Positions 1 through 9,172 are shown, counted from the first letter of the stretch. The stretch: DNA of 64,000 nt from Competibacter sp963695105 (GCA_963695105.1 CAVOGC010000027.1:1-64000), one strand, 5' to 3'. Numbers and translations: made by a program. The notes: generated by a model from the sequence alone, not told the origin.

Positions 1-122
1 ACGATCTGATGAAAAGAAAATTGTCGGCCAAACAAAGTGGTGCGATTGAAAAATACCGCTAACAGTGTTTTGGCGATCCGCGACGCGGCGTCATCCCGAA
101 AATTCAACGCTTGCAACAACAT
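1..122 (-). CDS. Partial unidentified gene running off the left edge
   Basis: An open frame on the minus strand starts with ATG at 122 and stays open to base 1, giving about 40 residues (MLLQALNFRDDAASRIAKTL at the N-terminus). An AAGGAG ribosome-binding site lies six bases before this ATG, which is a near-ideal spacing. The frame is also open for about 25 codons upstream of the ATG, with plausible protein sequence, so translation could start earlier. I do not recognise the family. The rest of the gene lies outside the window. Confidence 0.35.
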   Translation of the reverse strand, partial: MLLQALNFRDDAASRIAKTLLAVFFNRTTLFGRQFSFHQI

Positions 123-408
123 GACCCACTCCTTAACCGTATGTTGGGTACGATCAAACCCTTGAACGTTGACTTCATCTAAAAGTAGAGCGCTCCGGAG
201 GGGCGATTTTTCTCAAGGGCGCATTTTATTCGAGGAAACTCGGACCCCACCCGATAGCGCTGGGTGGGTCTTTACCCAGTCACCGGCCCGTTCGGTTAGC
301 GGCCTTCGCGAACGATCCACCCGCCAAGCGACACTGGGCGTCGTCCCCTGCCGGTCACAACCATCGCGACCGCCACGACCCTTGGCGGTTTCCTCCAACT
401 CACCGATG

Positions 409-1875
409 CTACGGTCGGATCTCCGCCAAAAACCCCGCCAGCCGCACCAGCGCCAGCGTATCCCGACAACAATATTCGGCCAGGGCCACTCGCAGCTCGG
501 CGCACCGCTCGATGGGAGTCTCGGGGTGATACAGCTCCCGCCAAGCACCGCTGGCCGCGTTGCCATCACCAATGGCGAGTTCACCGTAATCCAAATCGGG
601 TGCTATCGTCGGTAGCACCGCCTTGAGCGACCAGCTTCCTTTCATCGCGGGGTGGCAGTAGTACCGTTCGGTCAGGGGCTTGAGATCGACCACCCGCACG
701 ATCAGTGCGGCGAGGGTCGGCACGAGGTCGGGATATATCTGGGCAAGTTCCCGGAGCCGCCCGACCTCGAATCCCCGGTTGTACACGAATACCGGCCCGG
801 CATCGCCCACCGTATCAAGCAGGGTCTCGGCAAAGGCGCGGCGCGGGTCATCCCCGCCCTTGGCCAAAAAGGCATGGTGCACCAGTTGGCCGGGTGCGGT
901 TTCGACGTGACAGGACCATTGCACCACCAGTTGTTGATAGGGTCGCGTTCCGACCCACGGTGGCACCGCCACCTGCATCGATTCGAAGTCCAGGTAATAG
1001 CGTGGATACGTCAAGCGCTTCAGGAGCACCGCCGCCGCCGGATCGCGCTCGACCGCCCCCGACTGAATCACTCGCGCAACCCGAGCCTGCCTGGGCGTCA
1101 GCGGAGTGTCGGCCGGGATGTCGCGCACGTCCGCGATGCCCCGATCCACCAAACCTTGCAAGCGCTGACCGGAAAGCCGGGGCAGGCAACCAAGCGGATA
1201 GTCGGGTGGCGAGGGTTGGCTGGGGCCGCAATGGGACTGGAACGGACAGTTGTAAGGACTGTGGCACTGTGGGCCGGGGACGATGGTGGGTTCCGCTCCG
1301 GCCAGGGTGGCGCGCGCGTCGGCGACCCATTGAGGCACGGCGGGCAGGAGACCCGCCATGTCGGTATCCAGCAGGTTCGGTTTCAACAAGCCCCGATAGT
1401 CGCCACTGCCGAGATAGACGAAGGTGGCATCGACGTGCGCCAGTTCGACCCCGGTCAGGGAAAGCGTGGCGCCGATCGCCCAGGCTTGAATCGCGCAATC
1501 CTCCCGATGCTCGTCTTTGATCCGGGTGCTGGCCTTGACTTCGCGCAAGCGGTAGCCGCCGGCTTCCGGCAGCAGCAGATCGGCGCGGACCAGCACGCCG
1601 TCGCGCTGAAAGGTGGCCTCGGACAAGGGCCGGTCGAGCTGCTCGGCCAGCGCTTGGCGGGTCAATTCCAGCGCTTCCACCAAGTTCTCGCCCTCGATCA
1701 AAATGCCGTTCGGATACAGGCTTCGAGCGATGTCCCCGACCTGAAAGCCGATTTGAAACCGCTGTTCGGTTTCTTCGGAAATGTCTTGCACGTCCGGGCG
1801 ATGGACGGCCAGCCACAGCCGTTTCGAGCATTGCCGGAATGCTTGCAGCCGGGATTTGGATAGGCCGTGGGTCAT
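409..1875 (-). CDS. DUF2779 family protein with Cas4-like nuclease features
   Basis: 488 residues. The N-terminus (SKSRLQAFRQCSKRLWL) with a cysteine at residue 16, and a later CHSPYNCPFQSHC cluster, give the one-plus-three cysteine pattern that binds a 4Fe-4S cluster in Cas4/AddB-type nucleases. Between them, VRADLLLP followed by LREVKA matches the D...ExK core of PD-(D/E)XK nucleases. The C-terminal half (YYLDFESM, a conserved FVYNRGFE and a late CCRDTLALVRL) fits the RNase H-like DUF2779 domain. I chose ATG 1875 because GGAGG lies eight bases upstream; an in-frame start at 1962 would only add an unconserved tail. No cas genes are nearby. The biological role of DUF2779 proteins is not established; nucleic-acid cleavage is inferred. 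Confidence 0.8.
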   Translation of the reverse strand: MTHGLSKSRLQAFRQCSKRLWLAVHRPDVQDISEETEQRFQIGFQVGDIARSLYPNGILIEGENLVEALELTRQALAEQLDRPLSEATFQRDGVLVRADLLLPEAGGYRLREVKASTRIKDEHREDCAIQAWAIGATLSLTGVELAHVDATFVYLGSGDYRGLLKPNLLDTDMAGLLPAVPQWVADARATLAGAEPTIVPGPQCHSPYNCPFQSHCGPSQPSPPDYPLGCLPRLSGQRLQGLVDRGIADVRDIPADTPLTPRQARVARVIQSGAVERDPAAAVLLKRLTYPRYYLDFESMQVAVPPWVGTRPYQQLVVQWSCHVETAPGQLVHHAFLAKGGDDPRRAFAETLLDTVGDAGPVFVYNRGFEVGRLRELAQIYPDLVPTLAALIVRVVDLKPLTERYYCHPAMKGSWSLKAVLPTIAPDLDYGELAIGDGNAASGAWRELYHPETPIERCAELRVALAEYCCRDTLALVRLAGFLAEIRP

Positions 1876-2111
1876 GGGAGAGACCTCCGCGCGGAGTTTC
1901 AGGGGACGGTCGCAGCATAGACCTGAAACCCGACGGGTTGCGTCGGATCGAACGCGATGCACCCGCCAGCACCACCAATCGTCTGACTGACATCGGCGCC
2001 TGATCGAGTAACCGCGTCGGCCATTGCGCCAGACCTCGAACCCGCCTGCTATAGTCTTCCTCCACTGTTCAACTCACTGACTGCGCGGAAACAGCCCGAG
2101 GAGAGCGCCCA

Positions 2112-3188
2112 ATGCTTGACCTGGATCTCGAACTGCAACAAGGGTCGTTCGCGCTGCAAGGCCGGCTAACGCTGGAATCGCCGGTAATGGGGCTGTTCGG
2201 CCCGTCCGGCTGTGGCAAAAGCACCCTGCTGCGCGCCATCGCCGGCCTGGTCAAGCCCCAGTCCGGGCAGATCACCCTCGACGGCGATACTCTGTTCGAC
2301 GCTCGCCGGCGCATCGATCGACCGCCGCACCGCCGCCGGGTCGGGCTGGTGTTTCAGGACAGCCAGTTGTTCCCCCATCTCTCGGTCGAACACAACCTGT
2401 TGTACGGCTTCAACTTGCTGCCACCGGGGGACCGCCGCTTTGCCCTGACGCAAATTCTCGACCTGCTGGACATCGGCCATCTGCTCCAGCGCCGGCCGCG
2501 CCACCTGTCCGGTGGCGAGCGGCAGCGGGTGGCGCTGGGCCGCACTCTGCTGGCCTCGCCGCGCCTGCTGCTGCTGGACGAACCGCTGGCGGCGCTGGAC
2601 GAAGGCCGCAAGCAGCAGATCCTGCCGTTCCTGCGCCGGGTGCGAGATGAACTGCGCCTGCCGATGCTGTACGTCAGTCACGCCATCAACGAGATTCTGT
2701 ACCTGACCTCGCATCTGGCGGTGATGGAACACGGTCAAATCCTGGGACAAGGCGCGTTTGCGGACGTGATCCGGCAGGACCGGACGCTGCACCTGGCGCG
2801 TTCGCTGGGTCTGGAAAACGTGTTGCGGGCGACCGTGTTGCGGCACGAGCCGGAGGCTGGCTGCACCACGGTTTGCTACGATCATCACGAACTGCATCTA
2901 CCGCTCTCGACCCTGCCGCCAGGCGCCGAAACCTGGATCGCGCTACGCGCCGCCGACGTCGCCCTCGCCCTTCATCCCGTGCCCGACATCACCATCCAGA
3001 ACCAGGTGCCGGGCCGCATCCTCGGCTTGCGACAAATCGCCGACCGCGTACTGGCGGAGGTGGACGTGGGCGTGCCGATTCTGGCCGAAATTACACTTAA
3101 AGCCATGCGGGATTTACAATTAACGGAAGGCGATGCCGTTTATTGTCTGTTCAAGGCCCGGGCCTGGCATTATCTCGGGGCGCATTGA
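2112..3188 (+). CDS. modC: Molybdate ABC transporter ATP-binding protein ModC
   Basis: 358 residues, the usual ModC length. Walker A (GPSGCGKST) is at residues 30-38, followed by the LSGGERQRVALGRTL signature and the Walker B LLLLDEPLAALD. The C-terminal ~70 residues form a molybdate-binding TOBE/Mop domain (ILGLRQIADRVLAEVDVGVP). It would energise molybdate import on the cytoplasmic face. GAGGAG lies just upstream of ATG 2112. The usual partners modA and modB are not adjacent, which is odd; they must be elsewhere if the transporter works. Its position close to nifVWZ fits molybdenum supply for Mo-nitrogenase cofactor. A related sulfate or iron ABC ATPase is less likely because of the Mop domain. 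Confidence 0.88.
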   Translation: MLDLDLELQQGSFALQGRLTLESPVMGLFGPSGCGKSTLLRAIAGLVKPQSGQITLDGDTLFDARRRIDRPPHRRRVGLVFQDSQLFPHLSVEHNLLYGFNLLPPGDRRFALTQILDLLDIGHLLQRRPRHLSGGERQRVALGRTLLASPRLLLLDEPLAALDEGRKQQILPFLRRVRDELRLPMLYVSHAINEILYLTSHLAVMEHGQILGQGAFADVIRQDRTLHLARSLGLENVLRATVLRHEPEAGCTTVCYDHHELHLPLSTLPPGAETWIALRAADVALALHPVPDITIQNQVPGRILGLRQIADRVLAEVDVGVPILAEITLKAMRDLQLTEGDAVYCLFKARAWHYLGAH

Positions 3189-3277
3189 AGCGACCGACTC
3201 GCTCTCGCCGCCCGCCGGCATCGACGGCAGAGGCCACCCTCCCCGCCCTTGCCGTTCAAGCCAAAGGGTAAAACCGC

Positions 3278-4813
3278 ATGAACAAACTCCCCATCGGCAT
3301 CCAGACCTTCCGGGAAATCCGCGAGGAAGGCTACTGCTACGTCGATAAGACTCCACTGGTCGCCCGCATGGCCGACGAAGGCAAGTACTACTTCCTGTCC
3401 CGCCCCCGACGCTTCGGCAAGAGCCTGCTGGTCAGCACCCTGGCGGCGGCTTTCGCCGGCCAGCGCGAGTGGTTCGCCGGGCTGCACCTGGAAAACCATT
3501 GGGACTGGAGCCGCCGTTCCCCGGTAATCGTCCTCGATTTCGGCGAGGGGATACTGGACTCCCGCCAGCGGCTGGACCAGCGCACCCGGCGGATGCTGGA
3601 TATTCAAGCGGAAGCGGCGGATCTTCGCTTGGAACAGGCCGAAGCCAGCGACCGGCTGGAGGAACTGATCCTCAAGCTCCACGCCGCGACCGGTGAGCGG
3701 GTGGTGGTGCTGGTGGATGAATACGACAAGCCGATCCTGGATCATTTGCATCTCCCGGAACAGGCGTTGGCACTGCGCGAGGGGTTGCGCAACCTCTACT
3801 CCGTCCTCAAAACCCAGGACGCCCGGCTGCGCTTCGTGCTGCTGACCGGGGTCAGCAAATTCTCCAAGGTGTCGCTGTTTTCTGGGCTCAATAATCTGGA
3901 AGATCTCACCCTGGACGAGCGATTCGCCACGGTCTGCGGCTATACCCAGGGCGAATTGGAAACCACCTTCGCCGAGTGGCTGGACGGGGTGGACGTGCCG
4001 GAAGTGCGGCGGTGGTACAACGGTTACAACTTTCTCGGCGAGCCGGTCTACAACCCCTTCGACGTGCTGCTGTATCTGCGCAACCGCGAATTTCGCAGCT
4101 ACTGGTTCGAGACCGGCACCCCCACCTTCCTGATCAATCTGCTCAAGGCCCGGCGCTATAACATTCCAGCCATCGAAACCCTGGAGGCCGGCGAAGAACT
4201 GCTCAGCAGCTTTGACGTGGGCGAGATTGAACCCGAGACCTTGTTGTTCCAGACCGGCTACTTAACCATTCAGGAGCGCTACCGGCGTGGCTCTCTCTAT
4301 CGTTATCGGCTGCGCTATCCCAACTTCGAAGTCCGCGCCAGCCTGCCCGCCGCCATTCTGAACGCCTATCTCCCCAGTGTGCAGGAGCGACTGCGCACTG
4401 AGAGCCGGATCTTCACCGCCCTGGAGACCGACGACCCGGAGGGATTGCGCCAAGCGTTCCACGCTCTGTTTGCTTCCATTCCCCACGACTGGCATCGCCG
4501 AAATAATATCGCCGACTATGAAGGCTACTGGGCCTCCATCGTGTACTGCACCTTCGCCGCCCTGGGGCTGACCATCATCCCCGAGGATGTGACCAACCAC
4601 GGGCGGATTGATTTGACCATCCTCTGGGCCGGACGGGCCTGGCTGCTGGAATTCAAGGTAGTCGAACTGAGCGAGCCGGGCCGGGCGCTGGAACAGATTC
4701 AGGCGCGCGGTTACCACCAGAAATACGCCAGCCAGCCCGTCATCCTGATCGGCATGGAGTTCAGCCGCGCCGAACGCAATCTGACCGGGTTTGAGTGGCG
4801 GCGGCTGGGGTGA
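3278..4813 (+). CDS. AAA-ATPase-like / PD-(D/E)XK nuclease family protein (DUF1703 type)
   Basis: 511 residues. The N-terminal LPIGIQTFREIREEGYCYVD and SRPRRFGKSLLVSTL are the hallmark of the AAA-ATPase-like family; the modified P-loop is RRFGKS. VVVLVDEYDKPI is the Walker B-like segment. The C-terminal part (GRIDLTILWAGRAWLLEFKV) carries the D...ExK motif of the PDDEXK_9 nuclease domain. Members are abundant and often multicopy in some bacteria, and their function is unknown; links with mobile or defence elements have been suggested. AAGGG lies about ten bases upstream of ATG 3278. It separates modC from the nif genes and probably has no part in nitrogen fixation. Confidence 0.85.
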   Translation: MNKLPIGIQTFREIREEGYCYVDKTPLVARMADEGKYYFLSRPRRFGKSLLVSTLAAAFAGQREWFAGLHLENHWDWSRRSPVIVLDFGEGILDSRQRLDQRTRRMLDIQAEAADLRLEQAEASDRLEELILKLHAATGERVVVLVDEYDKPILDHLHLPEQALALREGLRNLYSVLKTQDARLRFVLLTGVSKFSKVSLFSGLNNLEDLTLDERFATVCGYTQGELETTFAEWLDGVDVPEVRRWYNGYNFLGEPVYNPFDVLLYLRNREFRSYWFETGTPTFLINLLKARRYNIPAIETLEAGEELLSSFDVGEIEPETLLFQTGYLTIQERYRRGSLYRYRLRYPNFEVRASLPAAILNAYLPSVQERLRTESRIFTALETDDPEGLRQAFHALFASIPHDWHRRNNIADYEGYWASIVYCTFAALGLTIIPEDVTNHGRIDLTILWAGRAWLLEFKVVELSEPGRALEQIQARGYHQKYASQPVILIGMEFSRAERNLTGFEWRRLG

Positions 4814-4826
4814 TGGCTGCCTTTCC

Positions 4827-4846
4827 CTTGTCGGCTTCCCGACAAG
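4827..4846 (+). terminator. Hairpin after the DUF1703 gene
   Basis: CTTGTCGG and CCGACAAG form a perfect 8-bp stem with a CTTC loop, 13 bases after the stop codon. There is no T-run, so intrinsic termination is uncertain. It separates the upstream gene from the nifV promoter. Confidence 0.4.
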
Positions 4847-4927
4847 CAGGCTGTTCAGTCTGTGCGAAACCCCCCGCGGTGGCCGGAATTAACTGATCAA
4901 GTCTCTGTTTTATCAGTGTTCATAGGT

Positions 4928-4943
4928 TGGCACGGAGATTGTT
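4928..4943 (+). promoter_or_regulatory. Sigma-54 (-24/-12) promoter of nifVWZ
   Basis: TGGCACGGAGATTGTT matches the sigma-54 consensus TGGCACG-N4-TTGC at every fixed position except the final C, which is T. The site lies 36 bases before the nifV start, giving a leader of roughly 25 nt. Sigma-54 with NifA is the normal regulation of nif operons. I did not find a perfect TGT-N10-ACA NifA site in the preceding 110 bases. Confidence 0.8.
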
Positions 4944-4979
4944 TGCCTTCCAGCGGCATACCCTCCGGCGAGCCTGACC

Positions 4980-6170
4980 ATGAACGCAATCACCCGCACC
5001 CTCGTGATCGACGACACCACCCTGCGCGACGGCGAACAGTCGGCGGGCGTGGCCTTTTCCCAGGACGAGAAACGGGCGATCGCCGGCGAACTGGCCGCGC
5101 TCGGGGTGCCAGAACTGGAAATCGGCATTCCGGCGATGGGCGCGGAGGAATGCGACAGCATCCGCGACCTGACCACTCTGGGCCTGAACGCCCGGCTGCT
5201 GGTGTGGAGCCGGATGTGCGAGGCCGACCTGCGGCAGTGCCGCGATCTTGGCGTGTGGGCGGTCGATCTGTCGGTCCCACTGTCCGACCAGCAACTGCGG
5301 CACAAGCTGGGCTGGCGGCGCGAACAGGCGCTGGACGCGATCCGCCGCCTGGTCCCGCAGGCGCGCGGCTTGGGGCTGGAAGTCATTGTCGGTGGCGAAG
5401 ACGCCTCGCGGGCCGACCACGATTTTCTGCTGCGTGCCGCCGAGACCGCCCAGGAAGCCGGCGCGCGGCGGTTCCGCTTCGCCGACACGCTGGGCATCAT
5501 GGAGCCGTTCGGCACGCTGGCGATTTTCCAGCGCCTGCGAACGGCGGTCGATCTCGAACTGGAAATGCACGCCCACGACGATCTGGGGCTGGCCACCGCC
5601 AACACCCTGGCCGCCGCGCTGGGCGGCGCCACCCACGCCAACACCACGGTCAACGGTCTGGGCGAGCGGGCCGGCAACGCCGCCCTGGAAGAGGTGGTGC
5701 TCGGCCTGCGCAAACTGTACGACTTCCGGGTGGACGTGGATCTGTCGCGCTTCCCGGCGCTGTCGCAGCGGGTCGCCGCCGCCGCCAACCGCCCGCTGTC
5801 CTGGCACAAGAGCCTGGTCGGCGAAGGCGCGTTCACTCACGAGGCCGGCATCCATGTGGACGGCCTGCTCAAGCATCCGCTCAACTATCAAGGCGTGGAC
5901 CCAGCGGAACTGGGCCGCAGCCACCGGCTGGTGCTCGGCAAGCATTCCGGCGCCCGCGCGGTGGTACGGGTCTACCGCGATCTCGGCATCGCGCTGAACC
6001 CGCGCCAGGCCAGCGCCGTGCTCCTGCGCATCCGCGCCTTCGTCGGCCAGCACAAGCGGTTGCCGGAGCCCCCCGAGCTGGAGGCGTTTCACCGCGACCT
6101 TGACGCCGACTCCCATCCCCCGCCCGCCAACCTTCCGCAACGCTCCACCCACACCGAGGTGCAATCATGA
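4980..6170 (+). CDS. nifV: Homocitrate synthase NifV
   Basis: 396 residues. It condenses acetyl-CoA and 2-oxoglutarate to homocitrate, the organic ligand of the nitrogenase FeMo-cofactor. The sequence has the DRE-TIM signature: DTTLRDGEQSAG at residues 12-23, metal-binding HAHDDLG near residue 200, and NTTVNGLGERAGNA. GEGAFTHEAGIHVDG is the conserved C-terminal region of the homocitrate/isopropylmalate synthase family. The length (shorter than LeuA, no leucine-binding domain) and the directly linked nifW and nifZ identify NifV rather than LeuA. A sigma-54 promoter lies just upstream. The stop overlaps the nifW start (ATGA), so translation is probably coupled. Confidence 0.93.
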   Translation: MNAITRTLVIDDTTLRDGEQSAGVAFSQDEKRAIAGELAALGVPELEIGIPAMGAEECDSIRDLTTLGLNARLLVWSRMCEADLRQCRDLGVWAVDLSVPLSDQQLRHKLGWRREQALDAIRRLVPQARGLGLEVIVGGEDASRADHDFLLRAAETAQEAGARRFRFADTLGIMEPFGTLAIFQRLRTAVDLELEMHAHDDLGLATANTLAAALGGATHANTTVNGLGERAGNAALEEVVLGLRKLYDFRVDVDLSRFPALSQRVAAAANRPLSWHKSLVGEGAFTHEAGIHVDGLLKHPLNYQGVDPAELGRSHRLVLGKHSGARAVVRVYRDLGIALNPRQASAVLLRIRAFVGQHKRLPEPPELEAFHRDLDADSHPPPANLPQRSTHTEVQS

Positions 6171-6478
6171 CCACGACCACCCTGCAACAGGATCTGAGCG
6201 AGATGACCTCGACCGAGGATTTCCTGCTCTATTTCAGGATCGACTTCGATCCCAACGTGGTGGAGGTGAGCCGCCTGCACATCCTGCAACGTTTCCATGA
6301 TTATTTGCAGCAGGGGGAGGCGCATGACCGGGCCGGTTACGCCCAATGCCTGCAACGGGCCTATCAGGATTTCGTCGATTCCGACCCCTTGACCGAGAAG
6401 GTCTTCCAGGTGTTCCGGCGGCAGGCCGCGGCGCGCGAGTCGCGGATTCCGCTGGCGGACATCGGCCGGCGACCGTGA
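6167..6478 (+). CDS. nifW: Nitrogenase-stabilizing/protective protein NifW
   Basis: 103 residues, typical for NifW. The family signature is clear: STEDFLLYF near the N-terminus, VSRLHILQRFHDYL in the middle, and DFVDSDPLTEKVFQVF near the C-terminus. NifW associates with the MoFe protein and helps its maturation or protects it from oxygen. The gene overlaps nifV by four bases upstream and nifZ by four bases downstream, so nifVWZ forms a tightly coupled operon. Confidence 0.93.
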   Translation: MTTTTLQQDLSEMTSTEDFLLYFRIDFDPNVVEVSRLHILQRFHDYLQQGEAHDRAGYAQCLQRAYQDFVDSDPLTEKVFQVFRRQAAARESRIPLADIGRRP

Positions 6479-6927
6479 TCCTGCAACCGCGCTTTGCCTG
6501 CGACGACGCGGTCCGCGTCATCCGCAACCTCCGCAACGACGGCACTTATCCGGGCTGTATCACCGGCACGCTGCTGGTGCGGCGCGGCAGCGTCGGTTTC
6601 GTCCGCCACATCGGCGTGTTCCTGCAGGACCAGATCATCTACAGCGTGCACTTCCTGGATGCCGGCAACCGCATCGTCGGCTGCCGGGAAACCGAACTGA
6701 TCCCGGCGGACGCGCCCTGGATTCCCAACCGCTTCGAACGCGGCGACCAGGTGACCGCCAAACTGGCGCTGGCGATCGGCGGCGCGGTGGCCGTCGTCCC
6801 AGGGACGACCGGCGCGGTGCTGGCGGTGCTCCGCGAACCGGAAACGACGGCGGACTACCATGTCCTGTTCGGTCAGCGCCTGCTGTGCGTGCCGGAAAGC
6901 GCGCTGGACGCCGCCGCGCCGGACTGA
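6475..6927 (+). CDS. nifZ: Nitrogenase P-cluster assembly protein NifZ
   Basis: 150 residues. VRVIRNLRNDGTYPG, LLVRRGSVGFVRHIGVFLQD and IYSVHFLDAGNRIVGCRETEL are the conserved NifZ segments. NifZ acts as a chaperone in forming the second P-cluster of the MoFe protein. The start is GTG 6475 in a GTGA overlap with the nifW stop; an ATG 43 codons upstream in the same frame lies inside nifW and adds no conserved sequence. The operon ends here; the next gene, argA, has its own ribosome-binding site 79 bases on. Confidence 0.92.
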   Translation: MILQPRFACDDAVRVIRNLRNDGTYPGCITGTLLVRRGSVGFVRHIGVFLQDQIIYSVHFLDAGNRIVGCRETELIPADAPWIPNRFERGDQVTAKLALAIGGAVAVVPGTTGAVLAVLREPETTADYHVLFGQRLLCVPESALDAAAPD

Positions 6928-7006
6928 ATCCGCTGCCCGCGAGGATGAGGTCTTCGCGCCGCTCTGTCATAATCGCCAGCCTTTTCGGGACTCGCGGAGA
7001 TGACAG

Positions 7007-8317
7007 ATGGACTCGGACCAGTTCGTGCAATGGTTCCGGCAGGCCGGCCCCTACATCAACGCCCATCGTGGCAGGACCTTCGTGGTGGCGCTCGGCGGCG
7101 AAGCGGTCGAGGCCGACTCCTTTTCCAGCCTGATTCACGATCTCGCCCTGCTGCACAGTCTGGGCATTCGTCTGGTGCTGGTGCACGGCGCCCGTGCGCA
7201 GATCGAGACCCGCTTGCGCGAGGCCGGTCGCGCGCCGCGCTACGTCAACGGCCTGCGGGTCACCGAGGCCGAAGATCTGCCTCTGGTCAAGCAGGCGGTC
7301 GGTCGGCTGCGCATCCGCATCGAGGCGCGGTTGTCGATGGGGCTGGCCAACTCGCCGATGCACGGCGCCCGGCTGCGGGTGGTGTCGGGCAATCTGATCA
7401 CCGCCCGGCCGCTGGGGGTGCGCGACGGGGTGGATTACGGCTTCACCGGCGAGGTGCGGCGCATCGACGACCGCGCCATCCGCCTGTGGCTGGAGCAGGA
7501 CGCCATCGTGCTGCTGTCGCCGCTGGGTTATTCGCCGACCGGGGAAATTTTCAACCTGCGCGCCGAGGATGTGGCCACCGCCGCCGCCATGGCCTTGCGC
7601 GCCGACAAGCTGTTGGTGCTGGGCGAGGGGCCGGAGCTACGCGACCCCGCCGGCCAGCCGGTCCGCCAGCTTAGCCTCGGCGACGCCAGCCGGCTGCTGG
7701 CCGAGCATCCCGCCCTGCCCGAAGACTCCGCCCGTCACCTGCGCCAGGCGCTGCGCGCCGGTCAGGCCGGAGTGCGCCGGACTCACCTGCTCAGCCGCCG
7801 GATCGACGGCGCGCTGCTGCTGGAGCTGTTCACCCGCGACGGGATCGGCACACTGATCGCCACCGACATCTACGAGGGGTTGCGCCCCGCCGCCATCGAC
7901 GATGTGGGCGGCGTCCTGGAAATCATCCGGCCGCTGGAAGAAGACGGCGCCCTGGTGCGGCGCTCGCGCGAGCGACTGGAGATGGAGATCGAGCGTTTCA
8001 TCCTGCTGGAACGCGACGGCGCCATCATCGGCTGCGCCGCGCTCTATCCGTTCCCCGACGAGCGGGCGGGCGAACTGGCCTGCGTCGCCGTGCATCCGGA
8101 CTACCGCAACAGTGGCCGCGCCGACGCCCTGCTGCGCTACATCGAACGCCGCGCCCGCGAGCAGCACCTGCGGCGACTGTTCGTGCTGACGACGCGGGCC
8201 GCGCACTGGTTTCGCGAGCACGGTTTCGAACCCGCCGAGGTGGCCGACCTGCCGGTGCAAAAACAAACCTTGTACAACTGGCAGCGGCGCTCCAAAGTAT
8301 TCATAAAAACCTTGTAA
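7007..8317 (+). CDS. argA: Amino-acid N-acetyltransferase (N-acetylglutamate synthase)
   Basis: 436 residues, the classical bacterial ArgA length. Residues 1 to about 285 form an amino-acid-kinase fold (VVALGGEAVE, LVLVHGARAQIE, LVVLSPLGYSPTGEIFNL-type segments) that binds arginine for feedback inhibition. The C-terminal ~140 residues are a GNAT acetyltransferase with VAVHPDYRNSGRADALL as the acetyl-CoA loop, followed by FVLTTRAAHWFREHGF. It catalyses the first step of arginine synthesis. GGAG is seven bases before ATG 7007. Confidence 0.92.
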   Translation: MDSDQFVQWFRQAGPYINAHRGRTFVVALGGEAVEADSFSSLIHDLALLHSLGIRLVLVHGARAQIETRLREAGRAPRYVNGLRVTEAEDLPLVKQAVGRLRIRIEARLSMGLANSPMHGARLRVVSGNLITARPLGVRDGVDYGFTGEVRRIDDRAIRLWLEQDAIVLLSPLGYSPTGEIFNLRAEDVATAAAMALRADKLLVLGEGPELRDPAGQPVRQLSLGDASRLLAEHPALPEDSARHLRQALRAGQAGVRRTHLLSRRIDGALLLELFTRDGIGTLIATDIYEGLRPAAIDDVGGVLEIIRPLEEDGALVRRSRERLEMEIERFILLERDGAIIGCAALYPFPDERAGELACVAVHPDYRNSGRADALLRYIERRAREQHLRRLFVLTTRAAHWFREHGFEPAEVADLPVQKQTLYNWQRRSKVFIKTL

Positions 8318-8350
8318 ACTGCTCGGCCTGTCATCCCCGAGGACGCCTCC

Positions 8351-9151
8351 ATGCCCATCGCCGCCGCCCCGTTGCGAGTCCTGCAAGTCACCGATCTGCA
8401 CCTGAAAACCCAACCCGGCAGCCGGGTCTGGGGCGTGGACGTGGATGCCGGGTTGAGCGCGGTGCTGGCGCGCATCCGGGAAAAGCATCCCGTGGTGGAT
8501 TTCATCCTCGCCACCGGCGATCTGGTCGGCGACGAGCCGGAAGCCTACGCGCGGGTGCGCCAGGCGCTGGAATCGCTGGACGCGCCGGTCTACTGTCTGC
8601 CGGGCAACCACGATTTCCCCGCGGCCCTGGGCCAGCACCTGCGCGAGGGGCGGGTCCGCTGGCAGCGGCATGTCGTCGCCGGCGACTGGCAGTTCGTGCT
8701 GCTCGATTCCAGCTTCCCCGGCACCCCCGACGGTCATCTGCCCCCCAGCGAACTGGCGCTGCTGGACACCGCGCTGGCCATGCATCCCGACCTGCACGCC
8801 ATGATCTGCCTGCACCATGGCCCGGTCCCGACCGACACGCCCTGGCTCGACACCATGACCGTCGGCAACGGTGAGGCGCTGTTCGCGGTGCTGGACCGGT
8901 ATCCCCAGGTTCGGGCGGTGGTGTGGGGGCACATCCACGCCGAATTCAGCGCCCGGCGCGGCGCTGTTCACCTGCTGGCCGCCCCCGCGACCTGCGTGCA
9001 GTTCAAGCCCGGCGCCCCCGAACCGCAAGTCGACCCGCTTCCGCCCGGCTATCGCTGGTTCGAACTCCACCCGGACGGCCGGCTGGAAACCGGCGTGGAA
9101 CGGGTCGAGCCGTCGCGGATGCCCGCCTCGGCCCGGCGTGCCCCGGCGTGA
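8351..9151 (+). CDS. cpdA: 3',5'-cyclic-AMP phosphodiesterase, CpdA-like
   Basis: 266 residues, a calcineurin-type metallophosphoesterase. The metal ligands are visible in order: TDLHL near the start, GDLVGD, GNHDFP, LHHGP and GHIHAEF. The layout and length fit class III cyclic nucleotide phosphodiesterases (CpdA), which lower cAMP. GAGGA lies eight bases before ATG 8351. The gene follows argA by 33 bases and may be cotranscribed. A phosphodiesterase with another substrate cannot be excluded from sequence alone. Confidence 0.8.
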   Translation: MPIAAAPLRVLQVTDLHLKTQPGSRVWGVDVDAGLSAVLARIREKHPVVDFILATGDLVGDEPEAYARVRQALESLDAPVYCLPGNHDFPAALGQHLREGRVRWQRHVVAGDWQFVLLDSSFPGTPDGHLPPSELALLDTALAMHPDLHAMICLHHGPVPTDTPWLDTMTVGNGEALFAVLDRYPQVRAVVWGHIHAEFSARRGAVHLLAAPATCVQFKPGAPEPQVDPLPPGYRWFELHPDGRLETGVERVEPSRMPASARRAPA

Positions 9152-9172
9152 TTCCATGTATAATCCAGCTCC

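Noticed and set aside
169..615. 148-codon plus-strand frame at the left end
   Set aside because: Ser/Pro/Arg-rich with no ribosome site, overlapping the end of the DUF2779 gene; not supported.
409..1875. CRISPR Cas4
   Set aside because: The DUF2779 C-terminal half and the absence of cas genes or repeats argue against a CRISPR role.
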